From: Bradyrhizobium centrolobii | GTDB lineage: Bacteria; Pseudomonadota; Alphaproteobacteria; Rhizobiales; Xanthobacteraceae | Length of the DNA stretch: 58,774 nucleotides | NCBI RefSeq assembly: GCF_001641635.1 | Contig: NZ_LUUB01000090.1 | Coordinates: forward strand, 1-58,774 | Direction: 5' to 3' | Part shown: in pieces, positions 1 to 7,099 of the stretch | How positions within the stretch are numbered: position 1 is the first letter of the stretch | Layout of the letters: each line of letters begins with the position of its first letter | Notes under the pieces: model-generated | What the model was told of the DNA's origin: nothing | The model's input: only the letters and a program-made list of their open reading frames with translations | The model's database searches: none | Translations under genes and position numbers: made by a program

Positions 1-1
1 G

Positions 2-1021
2 CTCGAGTACATCTGGCTCGACGGATATACGCCGACTCCGAATTTGCGCGGCAAGACTCAGATCAAGGAATTCGCGTCGTTCCCGACGCTCGAGCAGCTT
101 CCGCTCTGGGGCTTCGATGGCTCCTCCACGCAGCAGGCCGAAGGCCACAGCTCGGATTGCGTGCTGAAGCCGGTCGCGGTCTTCCCGGACGGCGCCCGCA
201 CCAACGGCGTGCTGGTGATGTGCGAAGTCATGATGCCCGATGGCAAGACCCCGCATCCGTCGAACAAGCGCGCCACCATCCTCGATGACGCCGGCGCCTG
301 GTTCGGCTTCGAGCAGGAGTACTTCTTCTACAAGGACGGCCGTCCGCTCGGCTTCCCGACCGCCGGCTATCCGGCGCCGCAGGGCCCGTACTACACCGGC
401 GTCGGCTACTCGAACGTCGGCGACGTCGCCCGCAAGATCGTCGAAGAGCATCTCGACCTCTGCCTCGCGGCCGGCATCAACCATGAAGGCATCAACGCGG
501 AAGTCGCGAAGGGCCAGTGGGAATTCCAGATCTTCGGCAAGGGCTCCAAGACCGCTGCCGACCAGATGTGGATGGCCCGCTACCTGATGCTGCGCCTCAC
601 CGAGAAGTACGGCATCGACATCGAATTCCACTGCAAGCCGCTCGGCGACACCGACTGGAACGGCTCCGGCATGCACGCCAACTTCTCGACCGCCTACATG
701 CGCGAAGTCGGCGGCAAGGAGTACTTCGAGGCGCTGATGGCGGCCTTCGAGAAGAACCTGATGGACCACATCGCCGTCTACGGCCCGGACAACGACAAGC
801 GTCTGACCGGCAAGCACGAGACCGCGCCCTGGAACAAGTTCAGCTATGGCGTGGCCGACCGCGGTGCCTCGATCCGCGTTCCGCACTCCTTCGTCAACAA
901 CGGCTACAAGGGCTATCTGGAAGACCGCCGTCCGAACTCGCAGGGCGACCCATACCAGATCGCTTCGCAGATCCTGAAGACGATCTCGTCCGTGCCGACC
1001 GGCGCCAAGGTCGCGGCCTGA
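2..1021 (+). CDS. glnII: Glutamine synthetase type II (5' end outside window)
   Basis: Glutamine synthetase of the eukaryotic-like GSII class, which makes glutamine from glutamate, ammonia and ATP in the cytosol. The frame is open from base 2 and begins LEYIWLDGYTPTPNLRGKTQ, which is the family N-terminus, so only about the first half-dozen residues and the start codon are missing. Visible GSII signatures are the WGFDGSSTQQA segment, the GMHANFSTAYMR segment and NKFSYGVADRGASIRVP near the C-terminus. In rhizobia GSII normally acts beside GSI and is nitrogen regulated, but its promoter lies outside the window. Codon use is strongly GC3, unlike the region that follows. A carA-carB pair that would use glutamine as nitrogen donor lies 405 bp downstream on the same strand. 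Confidence 0.97.
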   Translation, partial: LEYIWLDGYTPTPNLRGKTQIKEFASFPTLEQLPLWGFDGSSTQQAEGHSSDCVLKPVAVFPDGARTNGVLVMCEVMMPDGKTPHPSNKRATILDDAGAWFGFEQEYFFYKDGRPLGFPTAGYPAPQGPYYTGVGYSNVGDVARKIVEEHLDLCLAAGINHEGINAEVAKGQWEFQIFGKGSKTAADQMWMARYLMLRLTEKYGIDIEFHCKPLGDTDWNGSGMHANFSTAYMREVGGKEYFEALMAAFEKNLMDHIAVYGPDNDKRLTGKHETAPWNKFSYGVADRGASIRVPHSFVNNGYKGYLEDRRPNSQGDPYQIASQILKTISSVPTGAKVAA

Positions 1022-1109
1022 GCGAGGGTCGCTGCCGCCGAACGTGATCCGCCGGATTGCCTAGTCCGAACTGGATCAGATTTGGCAGCCGTCGGCGCGC
1101 TGACGATTG

Positions 1110-1126
1110 AGCCCGTCTCGGGCTTT
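1110..1126 (+). terminator. Possible weak terminator hairpin after glnII
   Basis: A six-base-pair stem AGCCCG / CGGGCT with a three-base loop is followed by only two T residues, about 90 bp after the glnII stop. It is short and the T tract is poor, so it may be a transcript-end stem rather than an efficient intrinsic terminator. Confidence 0.3.
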
Positions 1127-1159
1127 AGAGACCGAATCGACGATGCAAGGAGAATATTC

Positions 1160-1353
1160 ATGCTGCCCTCGTTACGCCGAGTGGTCCAGGCTTCAGCGAA
1201 TATCAATGCAATGTTTCCGAACTGTCCCAGCTCGGAGATCGCGAGCGGGCCGACATCGGCTTGGATCGCTCGGTTATTCCGCGCATCGCGGCTGGCAATT
1301 CCAACGGCAGCTCCCTTTACGGGATAACCCGACGCCTCGTGGCGGGGGCCTAA
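1160..1353 (+). pseudogene. Frameshifted DUF1127 small protein gene
   Basis: An ATG at 1160 has a strong ribosome-binding site AAGGAG eight bases upstream and begins MLPSLRRVVQ. In that frame the product soon loses sense. From about 1219 a different frame reads ELSQLGDRERADIGLDRS and then VIPRIAAGN, ending at a TAA at 1351-1353. That second stretch is a typical DUF1127 (YjiS-like) C-terminal motif. The simplest reading is a small DUF1127 gene of about 60 codons broken by an indel near 1200-1220. The rest of the 405-bp gap between glnII and carA holds nothing else I can identify. An intact DUF1127 gene lies at 10431. A frameshift from sequencing error cannot be excluded. Confidence 0.5.
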
Positions 1354-1426
1354 TCAGAGCGCCCCTCGGCATCCATCAAGCCAGCCACGGCCGCGTCGGT
1401 CTTGCGAAAACAAGGAATAAGCAACC

Positions 1427-2602
1427 ATGAAGCTCAATGAACAAGCGTCATCGATTGCACCCCGCACCGATGCCGCGCGGCAGGCCGTGCTGGTCCTGGA
1501 GGACGGCACGGTGTTTCGCGGGAAGGGCCTCGGCGCCTTCGGTCAAACCCTTGGAGAAGTGTGCTTCAACACCTCGATGACCGGATATCAGGAGATCCTC
1601 ACCGATCCATCCTACGCTGGCCAGATCATCACCTTCACCTTCCCGCACATCGGGAACGTCGGCACCAACGAGGAAGACACGGAGTGTCGTCTGCCCCGGT
1701 GTCGTGGCCTCGTGTTGCGCGAGGACGTGACGTCCCCCGCCAACTGGCGTGCCCGGGGCTCCTTGGACCGATGGCTCGACGACCGCAATCTCATCGGGAT
1801 CGCCGGAGTCGACACGCGCCGGCTTGTCACCCGCATCCGCGATCGGGGGGCGCTCAGGGGCTGCCTCGCCTTTGCTCCCGACGGCGGTTACGACGTTGCG
1901 CATCTGCGGAGGGCTGCGATGCACTGGCCCGGTCTTGAAGGCGCCGACTTGACCGGCGAGGTGTCATGCGTCGAGCCGTATGAATGGACCGAGCCCCCGT
2001 GGCCGATCAACGCCGGCTCCGGCCAGGCTCAATTTCCGGACTGTCATGTCGTCTGCGTGGACTACGGTGCCAAGCGTAACATTCTGCGTAGCCTTGCTGG
2101 TCTCGGTTGTCGCGTCACCGTCGTCCCGGCGCGCTCTTCGGCCGCGTCGATTCTCGCATTGCGACCCAACGGAATAGTTCTTTGCAACGGTCCTGGCGAT
2201 CCGTTAGCGACCAGCGTCTTCGCCGTGCCAGTCATCCGCGAACTGCTCACCTCGGGGCTGCCGATTTTTGGCATTTGCCTCGGGCACCAGTTGCTGGCTC
2301 TGGCTCTTGGCGCTCGCACCGTGAAGATGCACCTCGGTCATCGCGGCGGCAACCATCCCGTTCAGGATCTCGAATGTCGTCGCGTCGAAATCACGTGTCA
2401 GAACCACGGCTTCGTTGTGGCGCGGGAGTCCCTGCCCGCGGAATTGGAAGAAACCCACACATCATTGTTCGACGGGACCCTCGAAGGGCTGCGCGTGAAG
2501 GACCGACCAGTCTTCTCCGTGCAGTTCCACCCTGAGGCCAGCCCCGGACCGCAGGACAGTCATCCTCTGTTCGAGCGGTTTACGAATCTGATGCGTCAGT
2601 AG
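1427..2602 (+). CDS. carA: Carbamoyl-phosphate synthase small subunit (glutaminase)
   Basis: 391-residue glutamine amidotransferase subunit. It hydrolyses glutamine and passes ammonia to CarB for carbamoyl phosphate, the precursor of arginine and pyrimidines. The N-terminal small-subunit domain starts AVLVLEDGTVFRGKGLGAFG, and the class I amidotransferase domain carries the triad Cys284 in GICLGHQ, with His368 and Glu370 in FHPEAS. The start ATG has AAGGAA upstream. CarB follows after 12 bp, so the two are surely co-transcribed. Codon use has more A/T at third positions than glnII or the genes beyond 18 kb. Most bacteria need one carAB, so this may be a second, specialised copy, but the rest of the genome is not visible. 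Confidence 0.95.
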   Translation: MKLNEQASSIAPRTDAARQAVLVLEDGTVFRGKGLGAFGQTLGEVCFNTSMTGYQEILTDPSYAGQIITFTFPHIGNVGTNEEDTECRLPRCRGLVLREDVTSPANWRARGSLDRWLDDRNLIGIAGVDTRRLVTRIRDRGALRGCLAFAPDGGYDVAHLRRAAMHWPGLEGADLTGEVSCVEPYEWTEPPWPINAGSGQAQFPDCHVVCVDYGAKRNILRSLAGLGCRVTVVPARSSAASILALRPNGIVLCNGPGDPLATSVFAVPVIRELLTSGLPIFGICLGHQLLALALGARTVKMHLGHRGGNHPVQDLECRRVEITCQNHGFVVARESLPAELEETHTSLFDGTLEGLRVKDRPVFSVQFHPEASPGPQDSHPLFERFTNLMRQ

Positions 2603-2614
2603 GAGACAGCCAAC

Positions 2615-5600
2615 ATGCCGAAGCGAACCGACATTCGCTCCATAATTGTGCTTGGCGCTGGGCCGATCGTGATCGGACAGGCCTGCGAATTCGACTATTC
2701 CGGCGTTCAAGCCTGCAAGGCACTGAAGGACGAGGGCTACCGGGTAATCCTGGTGAACTCCAATCCAGCCACCATCATGACGGATCCCGAGCTGGCTCAT
2801 TCCACATATATCGAGCCGCTCACACCGGAAGTCGTGGAGCGCATCATCGAAAAGGAACGTCCCGATGCGCTGCTACCAACACTAGGCGGCCAAACAGGAC
2901 TCAACTTGGCCATGGAGTTGGCGCGTACGGGCGTGCTCGACCGGCATTGCGTCGAAATGATCGGCGCCGACACGGACGTCATCGAGAAGGCAGAGTCCCG
3001 CCAGCGTTTCCGCGAGGCCATGGAGCGCATCGGCATCGCGTGCCCGCGCGGGCAACTCGTCTGTTCTGTCGATGAAGCTGTTGCGGCCCTCGAACACGTC
3101 GGCCTGCCGGCAATCATCCGCCCCTCCTTCACCTTAGGCGGCGAAGGCGGCGGCATCGCAACCACGCGCGCCGAGTTGCTGGAGAGGGTCGAGCGCGGCC
3201 TCGCCCTCTCACCTGTCGCCGAGGTCCTCGTAGAGGAATCGCTGCTTGGCTGGAAGGAGTACGAGATGGAGGTGGTGCGCGACCACGCCGACAACTGCAT
3301 CATCGTGTGCTCGATCGAGAACGTCGACCCGATGGGCGTCCACACCGGTGACTCGATCACGGTCGCGCCGGCCCTCACGCTGACCGACAAGGAGTACCAG
3401 CGGCTGCGCAACGCCTCCATCGCTTGTCTGCGTGAGATCGGCGTCGACACCGGCGGCTCCAATGTGCAGTTTGCAATCCATCCCGAGACTGGACGAACGG
3501 TGATCATCGAGATGAACCCCCGCGTCTCCAGGTCGTCCGCCCTGGCATCGAAGGCTACCGGGTTTCCAATCGCGAAGATTGCAGCCAAGCTGGCTGTCGG
3601 CTACCGCCTGGACGAACTTAAGAACGACATCACCCAGGTCACGCCGGCCTCCTTCGAGCCGACGATCGACTACGTCGTCACCAAGATACCCCGATTCACT
3701 TTCGAAAAATTTCCTGAGGCCGAGGCGGCGCTCACCACCTCGATGAAATCGGTAGGCGAGGTGATGGCTATTGGGCGCTCCTTCAAGGAGTCGCTGCAAA
3801 AGGCGCTGCGCTCGCTTGAGATCGGCCTGACGGGCCTCGATGAGATCGAGATTGCAGGCGCGTGTCGCGCCGACGGGTCGGTCGACGAGGCGCGGGTGTG
3901 CGATGCCCTCTGCCAGCGCTCGCCGAACAACCTCCTGCTAATCGCCCAGGCCCTTCGCCTGGGCATCTCAGTAGATACCATCCACTGCGCTTCGCGGATA
4001 GATCGCTGGTTCCTGCGTCAGATCGCCGATCTCGTGGCGATGGAGGACGAGGTGCGCGCACGGGGCCTGCCGGGTGATCGGGATGCGATTGCCGAGCTCA
4101 AGCGTGCCGGCTTCTCGGACGCTCGGCTGGCAAAGTTGGCTGGAGTAACTCCAGGAGTGATAAGGGCTCAGCGCGAGGAGTACGCCATCCATCCTGTCTT
4201 CAAACGCGTTGATACCTGCGGGGCGGAATTCCAGGCTTTCGCTCCGTATTTCTACTCGACCTACGAGTACGAGTTCGATGATCCCGCGAGCTGCGAGGCG
4301 AACCCCAGCAGCTGTGAGAAGGTGCTCATTCTCGGCGGAGGCCCGAACCGCATCGGTCAGGGCATTGAGTTCGACTACTGCTGCGTGCACGCGGCCTACG
4401 CCCTGGCCGAAGCCGGGTACGAGACAATTATGGTGAACTGCAACCCGGAAACCGTCTCGACGGACTACGACACTTCTCATCGCCTGTACTTTGAGCCCCT
4501 TACAGCAGAGGACGTCATCGAGATTGCGCAGAGAGAGGCCTCCTGCGGCCGCTTGCGGGGAGCGATTGTTCAGTTCGGGGGCCAGACCCCGCTCAAGCTC
4601 GCCGCGGTTCTGAAACAGGTTGGCATTCCGATCCTCGGCACGCCACCCGACGTCATCGACCTGGCTGAGGACAGGCAGCGCTTCCAGGCGCTATTGCACG
4701 AGCTTGGTCTCAAGCAGCCTGCGAATGGGACGGCCACCACAGTGGCAGAGGCCGAAGCCGTGGCAGAGCGCATAGGCTACCCCGTTCTGTTGCGGCCTTC
4801 CTACGTCCTCGGTGGACGGGCCATGCAGCTCGTGCAGGATGTCGGCGCGCTGCGCCGCTGCATGATTGAGGCGCCCCAGGTCTCCGGACCAAATCCAGTC
4901 CTCATCGACAAATTCTTGGAGGGCGCCATCGAGGTGGACGTGGACGCCATCGCCGATGGTATGGACGCTTACATCGCCGGCGTGATGCAACAGGTCGAGG
5001 AAGCGGGCGTGCATTCCGGTGACTCGGCCTGCGCCCTGCCGGCCTTCTCCCTGCGACCGGAGATCGAAGTCGAGTTGCGCCGGCAAACTCGCCTGATGGC
5101 TCGCCGTCTCGGAGTCGTCGGCCTGATGAACGTGCAGTATGCCATCCAGGGCGACGACATCTACGTGCTTGAGGTCAATCCGCGCGCCAGCCGAACCGTC
5201 CCCTTTGTCGCCAAGGCGACGTCGGTGCCCGTCGCCAAGGTGGCGGCTCGCGTCATCGCCGGCGAGCCGCTGGCGCGCTTCGGGCTCACCGAGCCCCGAC
5301 TCGAGCACGTAGCGGTCAAAGAGGCGGTGCTCCCCTTCGCCCGTTTCCCCGGCAGCGACGTGATCCTCGGCCCGGAGATGAAATCGACCGGTGAGTCCAT
5401 GGGCATCGATCAGGATTTTGCCACGGCCTACCTGAAAGCCCAGCTTGGAGCGGGAGTCCGCCTGCCGCGCTCCGGGAGCGTCCTGCTGTCCGTACGGGAC
5501 GCCGATAAGCCCGGTGTCGTCGAGGCGGCTCGCCGCCTCGCGCGTCTCGGCTTTCATCTTCTGGCCACGCACGGAACGGCTGAGTTCGTGCGTCGCGCCG

Positions 5601-6427
5601 GGATCGCGGTCAATACCGTGGCAAAAGTCGAGGAGGGCTTCCCCAATGTCGTCGACCTGGTCGATCAGGGCGAGATCCAGCTTCTGATCGACACCGCTCT
5701 GTGGGCAGGCGAGATCTCGGGTGGGCGCTTGCTGCGGACGCGGGCGCTGCAGCGCCGGATTCCCTACTGTTCGCGGCTTAGCATCGCTCGGGCCGTGGTG
5801 GATGCCATCGAGCGTCAGCAGGACTGGAATCTTAGCGTACGCCCCCTGCAATCATATGCACAGCCGCTGTCGCCACTGAAGCTCTTCATTCGCCAGCCGC
5901 TCACCCAAGCAGGCGACGAGAGCATGAGGATTGTGGAAGGCGTGCTTCGGATCGTGGAGGAGATCGGCCGGTTCGAGTACCTCACCGACAGCAGGGCGCT
6001 GTGCGACCAGACCTTCCGGGAGCACTTCGAACAAAGGCAAGGGCTGCCCTTCAATGCGACGAGCTTCCGCCGATATCGGTTGAGCCAGCTCCGCCGTGCT
6101 GATGCCTTCCTTTATATCCGTACGGCGATGAGCGAAAGCGGGGCATTCGAGGTCTCGTACAACGTTTTTGCTGAGCCGCGCGCGCCGATGTTCTTCGCCG
6201 TGTGGAAACATGCGCCGATCAAGACGACGCTCTTACGCGAGCTTGAAGAAGTGTGTGACGTAACCTATCGCGAGTTCGAGGATCCAGAGGAGCTGCGCAG
6301 CGACCTTCAGAACTTCTTTCGCCGTATTGCAAAAGCCAGGTCTTCCGCGCCACAGCAGCTTGGTGCACGACAGCGGTTCGCACCGCGAACAGCTAAACAC
6401 GTGGAGGATCCGATCTGCCAGCGTTAG
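2615..6427 (+). CDS. carB: Carbamoyl-phosphate synthase large subunit with extra C-terminal domain
   Basis: 1270 residues, against roughly 1070-1160 for usual CarB. It starts PKRTDIRSIIVLGAGPIVIG and has both carboxyphosphate and carbamoyl ATP-grasp halves: about residues 1-400, with the GGQTGLNLAMEL segment, and about 560-930, with a second GGGPNRIGQGIEFDY start. Between them lies the oligomerisation region, and an MGS-like allosteric domain lies at about 935-1075. After the MGS domain comes a segment of about 180 residues from KLFIRQPLTQ (Lys1089 on). It has a RADAFLYIR strand (Asp1163) and a SGAFEVSYN motif (Glu1179), followed by a basic Gln/Arg-rich tail. The order Asp-strand, then Glu in a G-x-x-E-x-x-x-N/A setting, resembles nucleoside 2-deoxyribosyltransferase-like folds. 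That is inference. The ribosome-binding site is GGAGA. The core enzyme looks intact. Confidence 0.93.
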   Translation: MPKRTDIRSIIVLGAGPIVIGQACEFDYSGVQACKALKDEGYRVILVNSNPATIMTDPELAHSTYIEPLTPEVVERIIEKERPDALLPTLGGQTGLNLAMELARTGVLDRHCVEMIGADTDVIEKAESRQRFREAMERIGIACPRGQLVCSVDEAVAALEHVGLPAIIRPSFTLGGEGGGIATTRAELLERVERGLALSPVAEVLVEESLLGWKEYEMEVVRDHADNCIIVCSIENVDPMGVHTGDSITVAPALTLTDKEYQRLRNASIACLREIGVDTGGSNVQFAIHPETGRTVIIEMNPRVSRSSALASKATGFPIAKIAAKLAVGYRLDELKNDITQVTPASFEPTIDYVVTKIPRFTFEKFPEAEAALTTSMKSVGEVMAIGRSFKESLQKALRSLEIGLTGLDEIEIAGACRADGSVDEARVCDALCQRSPNNLLLIAQALRLGISVDTIHCASRIDRWFLRQIADLVAMEDEVRARGLPGDRDAIAELKRAGFSDARLAKLAGVTPGVIRAQREEYAIHPVFKRVDTCGAEFQAFAPYFYSTYEYEFDDPASCEANPSSCEKVLILGGGPNRIGQGIEFDYCCVHAAYALAEAGYETIMVNCNPETVSTDYDTSHRLYFEPLTAEDVIEIAQREASCGRLRGAIVQFGGQTPLKLAAVLKQVGIPILGTPPDVIDLAEDRQRFQALLHELGLKQPANGTATTVAEAEAVAERIGYPVLLRPSYVLGGRAMQLVQDVGALRRCMIEAPQVSGPNPVLIDKFLEGAIEVDVDAIADGMDAYIAGVMQQVEEAGVHSGDSACALPAFSLRPEIEVELRRQTRLMARRLGVVGLMNVQYAIQGDDIYVLEVNPRASRTVPFVAKATSVPVAKVAARVIAGEPLARFGLTEPRLEHVAVKEAVLPFARFPGSDVILGPEMKSTGESMGIDQDFATAYLKAQLGAGVRLPRSGSVLLSVRDADKPGVVEAARRLARLGFHLLATHGTAEFVRRAGIAVNTVAKVEEGFPNVVDLVDQGEIQLLIDTALWAGEISGGRLLRTRALQRRIPYCSRLSIARAVVDAIERQQDWNLSVRPLQSYAQPLSPLKLFIRQPLTQAGDESMRIVEGVLRIVEEIGRFEYLTDSRALCDQTFREHFEQRQGLPFNATSFRRYRLSQLRRADAFLYIRTAMSESGAFEVSYNVFAEPRAPMFFAVWKHAPIKTTLLRELEEVCDVTYREFEDPEELRSDLQNFFRRIAKARSSAPQQLGARQRFAPRTAKHVEDPICQR

Positions 6428-6519
6428 CAGGTCGATCCTTACCGTTTGAGTTTAACGCTGCGCGCGGTTGCGACGACGCGCATCTTCAATTGGCTGGTGG
6501 CAAGTAAGGAAACAAAGCA

Positions 6520-6738
6520 ATGACAAGGAAGCTCGCTCTCACCGTATCGGTCATCGTGCTCGTTGTCTCCTCGGACGTGGTCGATGCCCTGGCTGCAAAT
6601 GTTCACCCGCATAGATCCAGTGAGCTTGTCTCTGGGCAAGCAGTACGCAGTCTTAACTCTTTCAATTCAGATGCGTCTACCTCAGCGGCCACACCAAACG
6701 CGCACCGCTATCACGGTGGACCAAAGCCGAACGACTGA
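6520..6738 (+). CDS. Small exported protein with HRYHGGPKPND C-terminus
   Basis: 72 residues starting MTRKLALTVSVIVLVVSS, a positively charged N-terminus followed by a hydrophobic stretch that looks like a cleavable signal peptide with a cut near ALA-AN. The mature part is Ser/Thr/Asn-rich and ends HRYHGGPKPND. I recall similar HRYxGGPKxND tails on small hypothetical proteins of Bradyrhizobium, but I cannot verify this here. AAGGAA lies upstream of the ATG. It stands alone, 92 bp after carB. Function is unknown. Confidence 0.6.
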   Translation: MTRKLALTVSVIVLVVSSDVVDALAANVHPHRSSELVSGQAVRSLNSFNSDASTSAATPNAHRYHGGPKPND

Positions 6739-7099
6739 GCCGGCGGTGCCATGATCGCGGCAAGAAGTCCCCGGACGCACTAGGGGATTCCTGTATCAGG
6801 TGAGCCGCTTCAATCTCGAATCATCATGTTGACATATTGCGGGTCAACGCGTGGATCCCCCGCAACTGCGCGCTGGGCAATGTCATGCAAAACCAGCTGC
6901 AGCGTTGTAGATGTAACGCGATTGTGGGTTATCGAAATGCCGGTCGGCAAACCTGTCCATTCACTGGCACGCTCGTCGGCAGAACGGTACCTACCAAGCA
7001 AACGGAGAACTATCTCACGAATTTCGTCGAGTTAGCTTCTCCTTTTGGCGAGACGACCGGAACTGACGCAAATGCATGGCGTCGGCGCTGACGAAAACT
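6739..7099. other. Intergenic stretch with a possible minus-strand gene remnant
   Basis: 361 bp without a confident gene. On the minus strand, 6810-7001 encodes a protein-like stretch (LGRYRSADERASEWTGLP, then ITHNRVTSTTLQLVLHDIAQ) with balanced composition. The frame is closed by a TAA just upstream and offers only TTG as a start, so it may be the tail of a decayed gene. No family is recognised. Confidence 0.3.
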
